A stretch of 64,000 bases of DNA from an uncultured Ruminococcus sp. (lineage in GTDB: Bacteria; Bacillota; Clostridia; Oscillospirales; CAG-272), in the NCBI GenBank assembly GCA_902795355.1, contig CADBKZ010000005.1:134501-198500 (forward strand), written 5' to 3'. A model generated the notes under the pieces. The model ran no database searches. It was not told the origin of the DNA and saw nothing but the letters and a program-made list of their open reading frames with translations. The position numbers and the translations under genes are program-made. Position 1 is the first letter of the stretch, and each line of letters begins with the position of its first letter. This document shows positions 32,901 through 41,343 of this stretch, in pieces.

Positions 32901-34444
32901 ATCTCTTCCGGAATCGGCCGTTCGGGATCGACGAACGTATTGAACCGCTCCAATACCTCGCCGTTTTTGATTTTGACCGCACCGATTTCGGTTATGGCGC
33001 AGTTCTGCACGGAAAGGCCGGTGGTTTCAATGTCAAACACCACGCATTCCGCGTTGAATTGGGGATCGAATTGCCCGTTGATCGCGCTGGCGGTATCATT
33101 TACAAAGTAACTTTCAATGCCGTAAAGCACCTTGAAATTCAGGTCGGGATTGTCTTTTTGCAGCTTCTCCAACGCGAGCATGGCGTCCGGAAAGGCCTGC
33201 ACGTTCCCGTGGTCGGTAATGGCAACGGCCGGATGCCCCCATTTGACCGCGGTTTTGACCGCGACATCGGGCGGGATCAGCGCGTCCATGGTGGACATGG
33301 TGGTGTGCAAATGCAATTCCACGCGCTTTTTCTCCGCGCGGTCTACGCGCCGGATCTTGGAGATTTTGGCGATGTCCTTGAACATAAACGTGAGATCGGG
33401 ATCATCCGGCCGGTTTTTCCGCTTGACGCGCTTGGCATAGCCGCGCAGGGCGACCACTGAGCCGACAAGAATCGCTTTCAGCTCTTTTGCTTTTTCCGGT
33501 TCTACGCCGAAATCGCGGTGTTCGATGGATGCGTGCCCGTCGAAAATATCGAAGGTGATGTCGAATTGATCCCCGCCGCGGCTCTCTTCTTCCATATAGT
33601 TGAAAACCTCGCCGACGATTACGGCGTTGGCTTTCCCCTCTTTTAAGAGCGCAATGGGCGTGGGCGCAATCTCGAACGGCGAACCGTAAACATACTCCGC
33701 GCCGGAAAGATCGAATGTGGAATGCCCGATACGGCAAACGCCGCCCTCGCCGAACGTCGGGGTCGGGTCAATGTCGTAAATGGATTGCGCGCGCGGGAGC
33801 ATTTCCGATTCCTTTGCATCGGCGGGCGCGCTTATCCGGTAGCCCGTGTTGGACGCGAGCGGCGGGTTCGGGTCGTATTCCCGATTGCGTTTTTTGGCCT
33901 CTTCTTCGATTTCGCTCAATTTTGATTTCAGATCGCGATGGGAATCGTTCGGGTCGAAATCGTCAACTTGGCAAACCGTTACATCTACGCGGATCCCAAA
34001 CTCTTCCTCGATGATTTTTTCCATTACTTTCGGGGTTTTTGCGTCGCAAACCAGCTCCACGCCGCTTTTTTCAAACGGAATTTCAAGCGTTAACGTTTTG
34101 CCGTTCAGACGGTAGGCGGAACGGTTGAAAAACCCCTTTGCGACAATTCCTTCCCGATCCAGTTCCAGAAGCAGATCGGGGATGACTTTTTCGGAAAACC
34201 ACTCGCTCGGATAGGACGGCAAAAGGCGCATAACGGAAAGTCCGTATGCGCGTTGAATTTCCTCTTCGATCATGTAAAGCGTTCGTTTGGGGATGTATTG
34301 CGAAAATTTTGCGCGGATCTCCATTGCCCGCAGCCCTTTATCCGCGCGGATGTGAATGGAATCCGGATCGGCCGTTTGCAGAAGCGCGAAAATTTCTTCG
34401 GTGGGATGGTAGTTTTTCAGCCATTCCGGCAGAGTTTTGCTCAT
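29975..34444 (-). CDS. polC: DNA polymerase III alpha subunit, PolC type
   Basis: This 1489-aa replicative polymerase is the PolC form found in low-GC Gram-positives. Domains in order: an N-terminal region; an OB-fold (about 240-330); a PHP domain opening with VELHLHTTMSTMDALIP (near 370); an inserted 3'-5' proofreading exonuclease with CVVFDIETTGLS (about 470-650); the PHP remainder; a palm with the Asp cluster GDKSPDIDLNFSGD (about 1020); a zinc-binding CPKC...CPVC pair just before it (near 985); and the fingers. The overlap with the ispG stop (ATGA) makes it the last gene of the isoprenoid-envelope operon. Length and all domains are intact. Confidence 0.98.
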   Translation of the reverse strand: MSKTLPEWLKNYHPTEEIFALLQTADPDSIHIRADKGLRAMEIRAKFSQYIPKRTLYMIEEEIQRAYGLSVMRLLPSYPSEWFSEKVIPDLLLELDREGIVAKGFFNRSAYRLNGKTLTLEIPFEKSGVELVCDAKTPKVMEKIIEEEFGIRVDVTVCQVDDFDPNDSHRDLKSKLSEIEEEAKKRNREYDPNPPLASNTGYRISAPADAKESEMLPRAQSIYDIDPTPTFGEGGVCRIGHSTFDLSGAEYVYGSPFEIAPTPIALLKEGKANAVIVGEVFNYMEEESRGGDQFDITFDIFDGHASIEHRDFGVEPEKAKELKAILVGSVVALRGYAKRVKRKNRPDDPDLTFMFKDIAKISKIRRVDRAEKKRVELHLHTTMSTMDALIPPDVAVKTAVKWGHPAVAITDHGNVQAFPDAMLALEKLQKDNPDLNFKVLYGIESYFVNDTASAINGQFDPQFNAECVVFDIETTGLSVQNCAITEIGAVKIKNGEVLERFNTFVDPERPIPEEIVKLTGITDEMVRGAPKVAEALQSFFSFIGNDRVPEGRPYPLLIAHNANFDIGFIRFYAEKSGLPFANPYLDTVALSKYINPELKAHKLDVVAEYYHLGDFNHHRACDDAEMLANIYFCMLDKMQKMELRDLDALKREMAEKSDPLKLNSYHQILLVKNQTGLKNLYRLVSMSYLDYFKRNPRIPKTILEKYREGLIVGSACEAGELMRAILENRPESEIEEIVNFYDYLEIQPICNNRFLIAEGRVADDEGLRDLNRRIVELGERYRKPVCATCDAHFLNREDELYRKILLAGMKFKDYNREVALYFRTTEEMLEEFSYLGAEKAYEVVVTNTNLIADMIEPIRPIPKGSYTPEMEGAEEELQEMCWKRAREMYGDPLPEIVSKRLEKELTSIINNGFAVLYLIAQRLVHFSEEQGYLVGSRGSVGSSFVATMAGISEVNPLPPHYYCPKCKHSEFFTNGEVGSGFDLPDKNCPVCGTKYRADGHDIMFETFLGFYGDKSPDIDLNFSGDVQGRVHKYTEELFGEGHVFRAGTLGTLADKTAYGYVAKYVEQLGISLPRAEMNRLVMNCVGVKKTTGQHPGGIIVVPQKYDVFDFTPIQHPADDPNSDIITTHFAFSYLHDTILKLDELGHDMPTKYKWLETFTNTSVLDVAMNDSSVYELLESTRPLGVDPADIECEIGTFGLPELGTNFVQQVLIDAKPHNFADLLQISGLTHGTNVWLGNAQDLIKEGTCDISRVIGTRDGIMIDLIRYGLENAHAFKIMEAVRKGKGLTPEWEAEMREHGVPEWYIASCKKIKYLFPKAHAAAYVISAIRLAWYKVHKPVEFYCTMFTVAPNGFDATVTRKGKPYIVNYMKDIRQRGKDASPKEIASISTLQLINEAMARGIRFLPVDLEKSHSYAFLPENGAIRMPFSSLPGLGDAAAENIIQARNEEPFFSVEDLQTRAKLSKAVIDILRLGGVLDEINETDQLVMRF

Positions 34445-35538
34445 GATTTCTCCGTTTCGTCGGCAATTTTTCGGATTTCGACAATCAAACGCTCGATAAT
34501 GGAATCTTCCGGAATTTTCTCAACAATTTCTCCATGGCGGATCAGAACCGCTTCGTGTGCTCCGCCGGCAATTCCAATGTCGGCCTCGCGCGCTTCCCCA
34601 GGGCCGTTGACCACACAGCCCATCAGCGCAACCTTAATGGGAAGCTGATCCAACCCCTCGGCGCGAACGGCTTCCTCAAAGCGTTTCACCAAAGGGATCA
34701 GATCGATTTTTGTTCGGGAACAGGTTGGGCAACTGACAATATCCATGCCGCACTGCCCCTCAATGCCGACCGCGCGCAGGATCTGTTTTGCGGCGTCCAC
34801 TTCCCGAACGGGGTCGTCGGTCAGGGATACGCGAACGGTATCCCCGACGCCGTCGCAAAGCAAGGCGCCGATGCCGACCGCGCTTTTGACCAACCCGCGG
34901 TTTCCGCCGCCCGCCTCGGTAACGCCGAGGTGGAGCGGATAGGCGCATGCTTGTCCCAACAGGCGGTTGGCGGCGATCATATCCGAAACCGTGGAAGCCT
35001 TTATGGAAACGGCTATCTCATAAAAATCAAACCGTTCGAGCAACTCAATGTGGGAAAGCGCGCTTTCGCAAAGGGCCTCGGGCGTCGGCGCGCCGTATTT
35101 GGCAAGGATCTGCTTTTCGAGCGACCCGCTGTTTACGCCGATGCGAATGGGAATCCGTTTGGCGCGGCAAGCGTCCGCAACCGCTTTTACGCGATCGTCG
35201 TCACCGATATTCCCCGGGTTGATCCGGATTTTATCAAATCCCAATTCCGCGCAGCGGAGCGCAATGCGATAGTCGAAATGAATGTCCGCAACGATCGGAA
35301 CGCGAATGCCCGCGCCGCGGATGGCGGTTATGGTATCCGCCGCCGCGAGGCTTGGAACCGAAACGCGCACAATATCGCATCCGGCCGCTTCCAAAGCGCG
35401 TACCTGCGCCACGGTGGCCGCCGCGTCGCAGGTGTCGGTATTGGTCATGGACTGAATGGCAATCGGGTTCCGGCCACCGATTTGAACGGCGCCGATCGTC
35501 AGTTCTCTTGCGCTTCTGCGAATGTTGTTATAATTCAT
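34441..35538 (-). CDS. ispG: 4-hydroxy-3-methylbut-2-enyl diphosphate synthase
   Basis: This 365-aa iron-sulfur enzyme of the MEP isoprenoid pathway converts methylerythritol cyclodiphosphate to HMBPP. It has the N-terminal TIM-barrel motif IQSMTNTDTCDAAAT and the Fe4S4 Cys ligands in the C-terminal lobe (SCPTCSRTKID and GCVVNGPGEA). With dxr two genes upstream, the operon holds two MEP steps. It overlaps rseP and polC by 4 bp at each end, an unbroken chain of translational coupling. Length is standard. Confidence 0.97.
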   Translation of the reverse strand: MNYNNIRRSARELTIGAVQIGGRNPIAIQSMTNTDTCDAAATVAQVRALEAAGCDIVRVSVPSLAAADTITAIRGAGIRVPIVADIHFDYRIALRCAELGFDKIRINPGNIGDDDRVKAVADACRAKRIPIRIGVNSGSLEKQILAKYGAPTPEALCESALSHIELLERFDFYEIAVSIKASTVSDMIAANRLLGQACAYPLHLGVTEAGGGNRGLVKSAVGIGALLCDGVGDTVRVSLTDDPVREVDAAKQILRAVGIEGQCGMDIVSCPTCSRTKIDLIPLVKRFEEAVRAEGLDQLPIKVALMGCVVNGPGEAREADIGIAGGAHEAVLIRHGEIVEKIPEDSIIERLIVEIRKIADETEKS

Positions 35539-36992
35539 AGCGAAATCACATCCTTTATGGCAATCACAACGGCGAGAATCAGAATCAACACCAACCCGAC
35601 AAAATTGATGATGCCTTCCACTTCCCGTTTGATCGGTTTGCGGCGAACCGCCTCGATCAGATAGAGCAGCAGATGTCCGCCGTCCAAAGCCGGAAGCGGC
35701 AACAGGTTCATAATGCCGAGGTTGATGGAAATTACGATAACAAGATAGAGCAGGTTCGGCAAATAACCGCTTTTGGCAACTTCCGAAATGGTTTTGGTAA
35801 TGCCGATGGGGCCGGAAACCGCTTCAAACCCATATCGGCGGGTAATAAGCCCCTTGATGGAGTCGTACACCATTTTCACCGTGGAAAGCGAACGGTACCA
35901 CGTGTGTTTCAGAACGGTTTTCGGGCCGAAATTCGCTTCCCGATAAACGAGAAAATCCATATCGCCGAACGGCGTGTTGTCGGCGATATAAGTCGGAACC
36001 TTAACATCTTTCAGAACCACCTTTTCCCCGTTGCGCCGCACGGTAAACGTAATGGGTTTGTACCCTTGGTTCAGAATTTCATAGGAAAGCTCCGCGTGGG
36101 TATGCACCGGCGTGGAATTGACTTTCAGAATGGTATCGTTCCGCATCAGGCCCGAAGGGCTTCCCGTTGTGGAACTGACCGACGCCTGAAAATACTGTTC
36201 AATCAATTCGTCGCTGAAAGGCGCGCAAATCACGGGCATCGGGTCCACCGTGTCGGTTCCGTCCTCGTTCAGGCGGAGAACGGTAAATTCAACAATCCCG
36301 TCCTCGGCGTTCTCCACCGCTTTGCGGAACTGATCCAAGGAGAGAATGCGGGCGTCGCCGGCGTCGGTTTTCAACGCATAGAGATAGTCGCCGTTCTGCA
36401 ATCCCGCATAGGAATCCTCGGATGTGTAGGAAATATAGAAGCCCGCAACGTTGGTGGTTGCAACCGAACCGCTTCCGGAAGCGAGAACATAAACGAACAT
36501 CAGAAAGAACCCGAGAAAGAGATTCATGGCGGGGCCGGCAAGCGAGATCAGGATCCGCACCCAAACGTTTTTGTTGCAGTACGCCTGCTTGGCAAGCTCG
36601 GGGTCTACCGGAGCCGGTTCCTCGATTTTCGCGGTATTTTCTGCATTATTTTCCGATAAATCGTTGATAAAAATGGAGGAATCGCCGCTTGGATCGTCGG
36701 CCAACGGTTTGCGGATTTTCGGCTTGGCGGGAACTTCCGGCTGCATGCCCTGCACCGGTTCCATTCCGCTTTCGCCGAACATGCTGACATACCCGCCGAT
36801 CGGAAAAATGCGCAAAGAATACTGCGTTCCGCTTTTTTTAGAGGTTTTGGAAAGAATCTTCGGCCCCATTCCAATGGAAAATTCGAGAATTTTTACCCCG
36901 AACGCGCGGGCCACCAAAAAATGCCCCAGCTCGTGAATAAAGATCAACAGGCCGAAGATCAATAGTGCGAGCAAGACCGAGAGAAAACCCAT
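35535..36992 (-). CDS. rseP: RseP-family site-2 intramembrane protease, long form
   Basis: The 485-aa protein has the zinc-protease motif IFIHELGHFLVAR in the first membrane helix, a PDZ domain in the middle, and the third ligand region PLPALDGGHLLLYLIE with the LDG motif in a later helix. It cleaves membrane-bound anti-sigma factors and signal-peptide remnants. Residues of about 85-140 form an acidic insertion (Asp/Glu/Pro-rich, from LADDPSG to PVDPEL) between the active-site helix and the next helix, making it longer than the usual 340-430 aa. The site in the ispG-dxr neighbourhood is the conserved Firmicutes position. Confidence 0.95.
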   Translation of the reverse strand: MGFLSVLLALLIFGLLIFIHELGHFLVARAFGVKILEFSIGMGPKILSKTSKKSGTQYSLRIFPIGGYVSMFGESGMEPVQGMQPEVPAKPKIRKPLADDPSGDSSIFINDLSENNAENTAKIEEPAPVDPELAKQAYCNKNVWVRILISLAGPAMNLFLGFFLMFVYVLASGSGSVATTNVAGFYISYTSEDSYAGLQNGDYLYALKTDAGDARILSLDQFRKAVENAEDGIVEFTVLRLNEDGTDTVDPMPVICAPFSDELIEQYFQASVSSTTGSPSGLMRNDTILKVNSTPVHTHAELSYEILNQGYKPITFTVRRNGEKVVLKDVKVPTYIADNTPFGDMDFLVYREANFGPKTVLKHTWYRSLSTVKMVYDSIKGLITRRYGFEAVSGPIGITKTISEVAKSGYLPNLLYLVIVISINLGIMNLLPLPALDGGHLLLYLIEAVRRKPIKREVEGIINFVGLVLILILAVVIAIKDVISL

Positions 36993-37035
36993 CTTTGCTT
37001 CTCCTTTGATCGGAAATCGTAAAATTTACATCGTG

Positions 37036-38214
37036 TTACAGCGCGCGGATCTGTTCTTCCGCGCGGATTCTTGCAAGGCGGTCAAACGCGAAAACCCCAT
37101 CCAGCGAGGTTTCCTTTTTTGCTTCCGGCTCCAACGCCGCAACGGTTTTGCAAACGGTTTGGAAAATATCGGTAAACCCGATTCTCTTTTCCAAAAACGC
37201 CGCAACGGCAACCTCGTTCGCGGCATTCACGGTTGCGGGAACCGCGCCGCCGGAACGGATTGCGTCCGTGGCAACACGCAGCAGCGGGAAGGTTTCGGTA
37301 TCCGGCTTGCGGAACGTGAGCGCGCCGACGCGGCAGAAATCCAGCTCGGGAATTACCGCTTGGGAACGCATGGGATGCGTGATTGCATATTGGACGCAAA
37401 GCCGCATATCGGGAACCGACATTTGCGCGATTACGCTATGATCAGTATATTCAACCGCCGAATGCATTATGCTTTCGCGATGGACCAAAACCTCGATCTG
37501 ATCGGGCGTAACGCCGAACAGATGGACCGCCTCGATTACCTCGAAGCCCTTGTTCATCAGCGTTGCGCTGTCCACCGTGATCTTCGCGCCCATTTTCCAT
37601 GTCGGGTGCGCGAGCGCGCGCTCGGGCGTGATTCCGCGGAGCTGTTCGGCGGTATAACCGTAAAACGGGCCGCCGGACGCCGTTAGCAGGATTCGGCGGA
37701 TTTCCTTTTCCCGTCCCGCCCGCAGGCATTGGAAAATGGCGGAATGTTCGCTATCCACCGGAAGGATCGTAATTCCCTTTTCGCGCGCCGTTTTCATAAC
37801 GATCTCGCCCGCGCACACCAACGACTCCTTGTTTGCCAAGGCAAGCCGTTTTCCCGCGCGCAGAGTCGCCAAAGTCGGTTTCAGGCCCGCCTCTCCGATG
37901 ATGGAGTTGAGAACGATTTCGTCGCTTTCCCCATACGGAACGGCGAGCATTTCGCAAATGCCGTCGGTTCCCGCGTAAACGCGAACGTCGGTATCGGCAA
38001 GACGCTCCCGCAGGTCTTTTGCGGCGTTTTCATCCGCCATGGCGCAGGCTTTCACACCGAATTCCCTTGCCTGTTCTTCCACGCGCTTTGCGTTCCGGTT
38101 GGCAGAAATTGCGTTGACCCGCGCTCCCGTTTGCCGCGCAACGTCAATCGCCTGCTCTCCAACCGAGCCGGTGGAGCCGAGAATCGTGATGGACGGATAG
38201 GTTCCATGGTTCAT
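37036..38214 (-). CDS. dxr: 1-deoxy-D-xylulose-5-phosphate reductoisomerase
   Basis: This 392-aa enzyme is the committed step of the MEP pathway, making methylerythritol phosphate from DXP with NADPH. Visible are the NADPH fingerprint ILGSTGSVGEQAIDVAR, the metal- and substrate-binding VDSEHSAIFQCL and the following LTASGGPF, and the helical C-terminus. The start at 38214 follows GAGGTAA. It begins 1 bp after the end of cdsA and is 43 bp before rseP. Intact and of normal length. Confidence 0.97.
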   Translation of the reverse strand: MNHGTYPSITILGSTGSVGEQAIDVARQTGARVNAISANRNAKRVEEQAREFGVKACAMADENAAKDLRERLADTDVRVYAGTDGICEMLAVPYGESDEIVLNSIIGEAGLKPTLATLRAGKRLALANKESLVCAGEIVMKTAREKGITILPVDSEHSAIFQCLRAGREKEIRRILLTASGGPFYGYTAEQLRGITPERALAHPTWKMGAKITVDSATLMNKGFEVIEAVHLFGVTPDQIEVLVHRESIMHSAVEYTDHSVIAQMSVPDMRLCVQYAITHPMRSQAVIPELDFCRVGALTFRKPDTETFPLLRVATDAIRSGGAVPATVNAANEVAVAAFLEKRIGFTDIFQTVCKTVAALEPEAKKETSLDGVFAFDRLARIRAEEQIRAL

Positions 38215-38215
38215 T

Positions 38216-39055
38216 TCAAATTACCTCGAACAACTTGAAGAACGCGGTGAACACCGCGAGTACGATGGAAACGGCGATCACCGAATCGAACCGATCGAGC
38301 ATGCCCCCGTGCCCCGGGAAAACAAAGCCGTAATCCTTAATTCCGTAATGGCGTTTGATAACCGACATGGCAAGGTCGCCGATCTGCGCCACCACCGAAA
38401 CGGCAAGCCCGCCGAACGCCAGAACCGGATAGTTCGCGTGGAACGACGGATCAACCTTTTCAATGATCCACCCGAACAGAACCATGGAAAGAATGCAAAA
38501 AATGATTCCGCCTATGCTCCCTTCCACCGTTTTCTTGGGGCTGACCTCGGGAATCAGTTTGTGTTTTCCGCCGCGCCCGAACAGGATCCCGCAAAAATAG
38601 GCGAAGCTATCTGTTACCCACGCGCCGATGAACGCGATCAGATAGATGTATTTCCCGCCTTCCACGCGATCATGCACATAGATGATGGCGCAAAGGCCGA
38701 CCAACGCATAGAAAATTCCCATAAAGGCCGCCGAAATGTCGGGAACGGCGTATTTTCCTTTGGAAAAAATCATAACGCCGAAAAGGTACAGCATGGTCAA
38801 AAGCGTTGCCGCAACGGCAATTTTCGGAAATTGCGCTGGAACATAGCGAATGATAAACGGAAACGCGGCCGCCGCGAGATAAAACGGAACGGAGACGGCA
38901 ACGGAGCGGCGAAGCCCCGTACAGCCGAGCATTTCGTAAACCGCCAGCAGGGTGCAAACCGCAAGTCCGACGGGGAGCGCGGGCGTTTCCGCAAAGATCA
39001 GAATCGGAACGAACACGCATAGGGCAACAATTGCCGTAATGATTCTTTTTTTCAT
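38216..39055 (-). CDS. cdsA: Phosphatidate cytidylyltransferase
   Basis: This 279-aa membrane enzyme makes CDP-diacylglycerol from phosphatidate and CTP, the branch point to phosphatidylglycerol and cardiolipin. It has about eight hydrophobic segments and the full C-terminal CDS signature, including KRHYGIKDYGFVFPGHGG, with the two conserved Asp. Gene position between uppS and dxr is that of other Firmicutes. Confidence 0.96.
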   Translation of the reverse strand: MKKRIITAIVALCVFVPILIFAETPALPVGLAVCTLLAVYEMLGCTGLRRSVAVSVPFYLAAAAFPFIIRYVPAQFPKIAVAATLLTMLYLFGVMIFSKGKYAVPDISAAFMGIFYALVGLCAIIYVHDRVEGGKYIYLIAFIGAWVTDSFAYFCGILFGRGGKHKLIPEVSPKKTVEGSIGGIIFCILSMVLFGWIIEKVDPSFHANYPVLAFGGLAVSVVAQIGDLAMSVIKRHYGIKDYGFVFPGHGGMLDRFDSVIAVSIVLAVFTAFFKLFEVI

Positions 39056-39079
39056 AAAGATTCCCTTTCTCCAATGGCG

Positions 39080-39811
39080 TTAAACGCCGCCGTAACGGCG
39101 TTTTCTGCCGTAAAAAGCGGCAACCGCGTCGTCAACGTCGCGCGGTGAAAAATCGGGCCACAGAATATCGGTAAAATAATACTCGCTGTAAGCCGATTGC
39201 CAAAGCAGAAAATTGGAAGACCGGAATTCGCCGCCCGTGCGGACGATCAGATCCGGCGGCGGGCAGGTTCCCGTATAAAGATGCGCGGAAATGTCGGCTT
39301 CCGTAACCGTTTGTTTTCCCTCGCGGATCAGTTCGTTGCAGGCGTTGGAAATTTCCTCGCGCCCGCCGTAATTCACAGCGATGTTCAGAACAAACGGTTT
39401 GTGCGCGGTTTTGCGATCAATCCTTGCCATTTTTTCCCGCAGGCTTTCGGAAAAGACCGAAAGATTGCCGATAAAGCGGAAATGAACGTTGTCGTCTTCC
39501 ATTTCGAGAAAGCACTCTTCGATGTAATCGTCGAGAATTTTCATAATGGTATCCACTTCTTTTTGGGGACGTTTCCAATTCTCGGTGGAAAAGGCGTAAA
39601 CGGTCATGAATTTCAAGCCGATTTTTTCGCAGTACCGACCGATCTTTTTGAAGGTTGCGGCGCCGTGGCTATGCCCGAACTCGCGCGGCATGCCACGCTT
39701 GCGCGCCCAGCGGCCGTTTCCGTCCATAATGAACGCAATGTGCCGCATGCGGTCGTCCACATGTTCTCCGCGGTCGGCCATGGTCTGCTTCTTTTTCTTT
39801 TTCCAAAACAT
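39080..39811 (-). CDS. uppS: Undecaprenyl diphosphate synthase (cis-prenyltransferase)
   Basis: This 243-aa enzyme builds the C55 lipid carrier for cell-wall synthesis from FPP and IPP. It has the catalytic Asp motif IAFIMDGNGRWA, then REFGHSHGAATFKK, YAFSTENWKRP, and the C-terminal IRTGGEFRSSNFLLWQSAYSEYYFT. Start 39811 (MFWKK) is chosen because GGAG is 8 nt upstream; the reading frame from 39865 lacks one. A GC-rich hairpin lies between frr and this start. The N-terminal lysine-rich MFWKKKKK is unusual for the family. Confidence 0.96.
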   Translation of the reverse strand: MFWKKKKKQTMADRGEHVDDRMRHIAFIMDGNGRWARKRGMPREFGHSHGAATFKKIGRYCEKIGLKFMTVYAFSTENWKRPQKEVDTIMKILDDYIEECFLEMEDDNVHFRFIGNLSVFSESLREKMARIDRKTAHKPFVLNIAVNYGGREEISNACNELIREGKQTVTEADISAHLYTGTCPPPDLIVRTGGEFRSSNFLLWQSAYSEYYFTDILWPDFSPRDVDDAVAAFYGRKRRYGGV

Positions 39812-39843
39812 ATCCAAAGCTCCGTTCCGAATGATAAGACGCC

Positions 39844-39870
39844 GGCGGATGGGTCGTTGACCCACCCGCC
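39844..39870 (-). other. GC-rich hairpin in the frr-uppS gap
   Basis: Twelve-bp arms (39844-39855 and 39859-39870) with a three-base loop; the only imperfection is a pair that becomes G-U in minus-strand RNA. There is no T-run after it, so it is not a typical terminator. It could act as an RNA processing site or 3'-end stabiliser between frr and uppS. Confidence 0.6.
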
Positions 39871-39892
39871 GAGTCGTTGTGATCTGTTTTGT

Positions 39893-40447
39893 TCAGATCT
39901 GCATGATTTCTTTTTCTTTTTTGGCGGTAATGCCGTCGATCTGTTTGATGTAGGAATCGGTCAGATCCTGCACGGACTTTTCGCTTGATTTTTGCTCGTC
40001 CTCGGTCATTTCCCCGTCCTTTTTGGCTTTCTTAATGTCGTCGTTGGCGTCGCGGCGGATATTCCGAATGGCAACGCGCGCTTCCTCGGCCATTTTCTGA
40101 ATTTGCTTGGCAAGGGTTTTGCGGTGTTCCTCGGTCAACTGCGGGAAAATCAGACGGATTACGGAGCCGTCGTCGGTCGGGGTAATCCCAATGTCCGATG
40201 CAAGGATCGCTTTGACCATTTCTTTAAGCGTGGAACGGTCATATGGCGAAATGGTGAGCGTTTTGGGATCGGTTACGTTAACGGAAGCCATATCAACGAT
40301 TTTGGTTGGCGTTCCGTAATACTCAAACGTCACTTTCGAAACGACCGCGGCGTTCGCTTGGCTGGCGCGGATGGTGGAAAGGTTGCCCTCATAAGCGGCA
40401 ACGCTTTTTTGCATTTTTTCTTCGGTTGGTTTGGTGTTGAATTTCAT
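39893..40447 (-). CDS. frr: Ribosome recycling factor
   Basis: This 184-aa factor, with EF-G, splits post-termination ribosomes. It shows the two-domain RRF pattern: N-terminal helix with SVAAYEGNLSTIRASQANAAVV, hinge-region YGTPTKIVDMASVNVTDPKTL, and the long basic/acidic C-terminal helices (EEARVAIRNIRRDANDDIKK). Length is exact for the family. Located 37 bp downstream of pyrH, as in most bacteria. Confidence 0.97.
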   Translation of the reverse strand: MKFNTKPTEEKMQKSVAAYEGNLSTIRASQANAAVVSKVTFEYYGTPTKIVDMASVNVTDPKTLTISPYDRSTLKEMVKAILASDIGITPTDDGSVIRLIFPQLTEEHRKTLAKQIQKMAEEARVAIRNIRRDANDDIKKAKKDGEMTEDEQKSSEKSVQDLTDSYIKQIDGITAKKEKEIMQI

Positions 40448-40484
40448 GGCGGTGATTCCTTTCTTTGTTTTTTTGGGGTGATGA

Positions 40485-41192
40485 TCAGTTGTGAATTTCG
40501 GTTCCCACCGCGTCTCCCATAACCGCGCGGTAGATGTTTTCCGGATCCGAAAGGCCGAACGCGAAGCCGCGGATTCCGTTTTCCATGCAGAAGATGGTTG
40601 CCGTCATATCCAGCGCGTGCAGATTTTCGTCAATCATGCGGCGGTAGGTCAGGTCGGTGTAGCGGACGGCGGCGGGGTTCTTTTTGGGGTCGTCGCTGTA
40701 AATCGCGTCGATGTTCTTGGCCATCAGAATGCAATCCGCGCCGATTTCGGCGGCGCGCAGGACCGCGGCGGTATCGGTGGAGAAATACGGCGAGCCGAGT
40801 CCCGCGCCGAAGATTACCACTTTTCCGGCTTCCAACGCCGCAACGGCGCCTCGCGCGGTGTAAGTATCCGCAAAGGTTTCCATGGGGACGGCGGAAAACA
40901 CCGTGGCTTCCATTCCCTCGGCAATGAATATGTCTTCCAAGGCAATGGCGTTGATTACGGTTGCGAGCATGCCCATGTGGTCGGCTCGGCTGTGTTCCAT
41001 TTTTCCGCCCTGCCTGCCGCGCCAAATGTTTCCGGCGCCCACGATAACGGCGACCTGAACGCCCTCTTTGACGCACCGATGAATTTGCTTTGCGATTTTT
41101 TCCACAAAATCAAAGTTCAGAATGCCGTTTTCCGCTGCCAGCGCCTCGCCCGAAAGTTTCAGCAAAACGCGATGATACTTTGGTTGGCTCAT
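40485..41192 (-). CDS. pyrH: Uridylate kinase
   Basis: This 235-aa hexameric kinase phosphorylates UMP to UDP. It has VLLKLSGEAL at the N-terminus, VIVGAGNIWRGRQGG, the UMP-binding NADYMGM-like region (here SRADHMGMLATVINAIAL), and TGNPYFSTDTAA-like segment GLGSPYFSTDTAAVLRA. Start 41192 has AAGGAGACC. It has its own promoter in the gap after tsf, so it can be expressed separately from rpsB-tsf. Confidence 0.97.
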   Translation of the reverse strand: MSQPKYHRVLLKLSGEALAAENGILNFDFVEKIAKQIHRCVKEGVQVAVIVGAGNIWRGRQGGKMEHSRADHMGMLATVINAIALEDIFIAEGMEATVFSAVPMETFADTYTARGAVAALEAGKVVIFGAGLGSPYFSTDTAAVLRAAEIGADCILMAKNIDAIYSDDPKKNPAAVRYTDLTYRRMIDENLHALDMTATIFCMENGIRGFAFGLSDPENIYRAVMGDAVGTEIHN

Positions 41193-41234
41193 ATGTTGAA
41201 AGGTCTCCTTGCTTCATTTTGTTTTTCCTATTCT

Positions 41235-41263
41235 ATTTTACTACAAAATTCCGGTTTTGTAAA
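41235..41263 (-). promoter_or_regulatory. Promoter for pyrH and the downstream operon
   Basis: Minus-strand TTTACA (complement of 41258-41263) is 17 bp from TAAAAT (complement of 41235-41240), 42 bp before pyrH. With the terminator just upstream it uncouples the pyrH-frr-uppS-cdsA-dxr-rseP-ispG-polC group from rpsB-tsf. Confidence 0.75.
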
Positions 41264-41298
41264 CACCTTTTTGCAAATTCATGGAAAAAAAGAAAAAA

Positions 41299-41327
41299 GA
41301 AGGCGCGCAAACCGGTTGCACGCCCTC
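41299..41327 (-). terminator. Terminator after tsf
   Basis: A 12 bp GC-rich stem with two G-U pairs in RNA (arms 41299-41310 and 41316-41327) ends in a T-rich tract on the minus strand (the A-run at 41283-41298). It lies 17 bp after the tsf stop. Confidence 0.8.
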
Positions 41328-41343
41328 TTCGGATTTTCGGATT

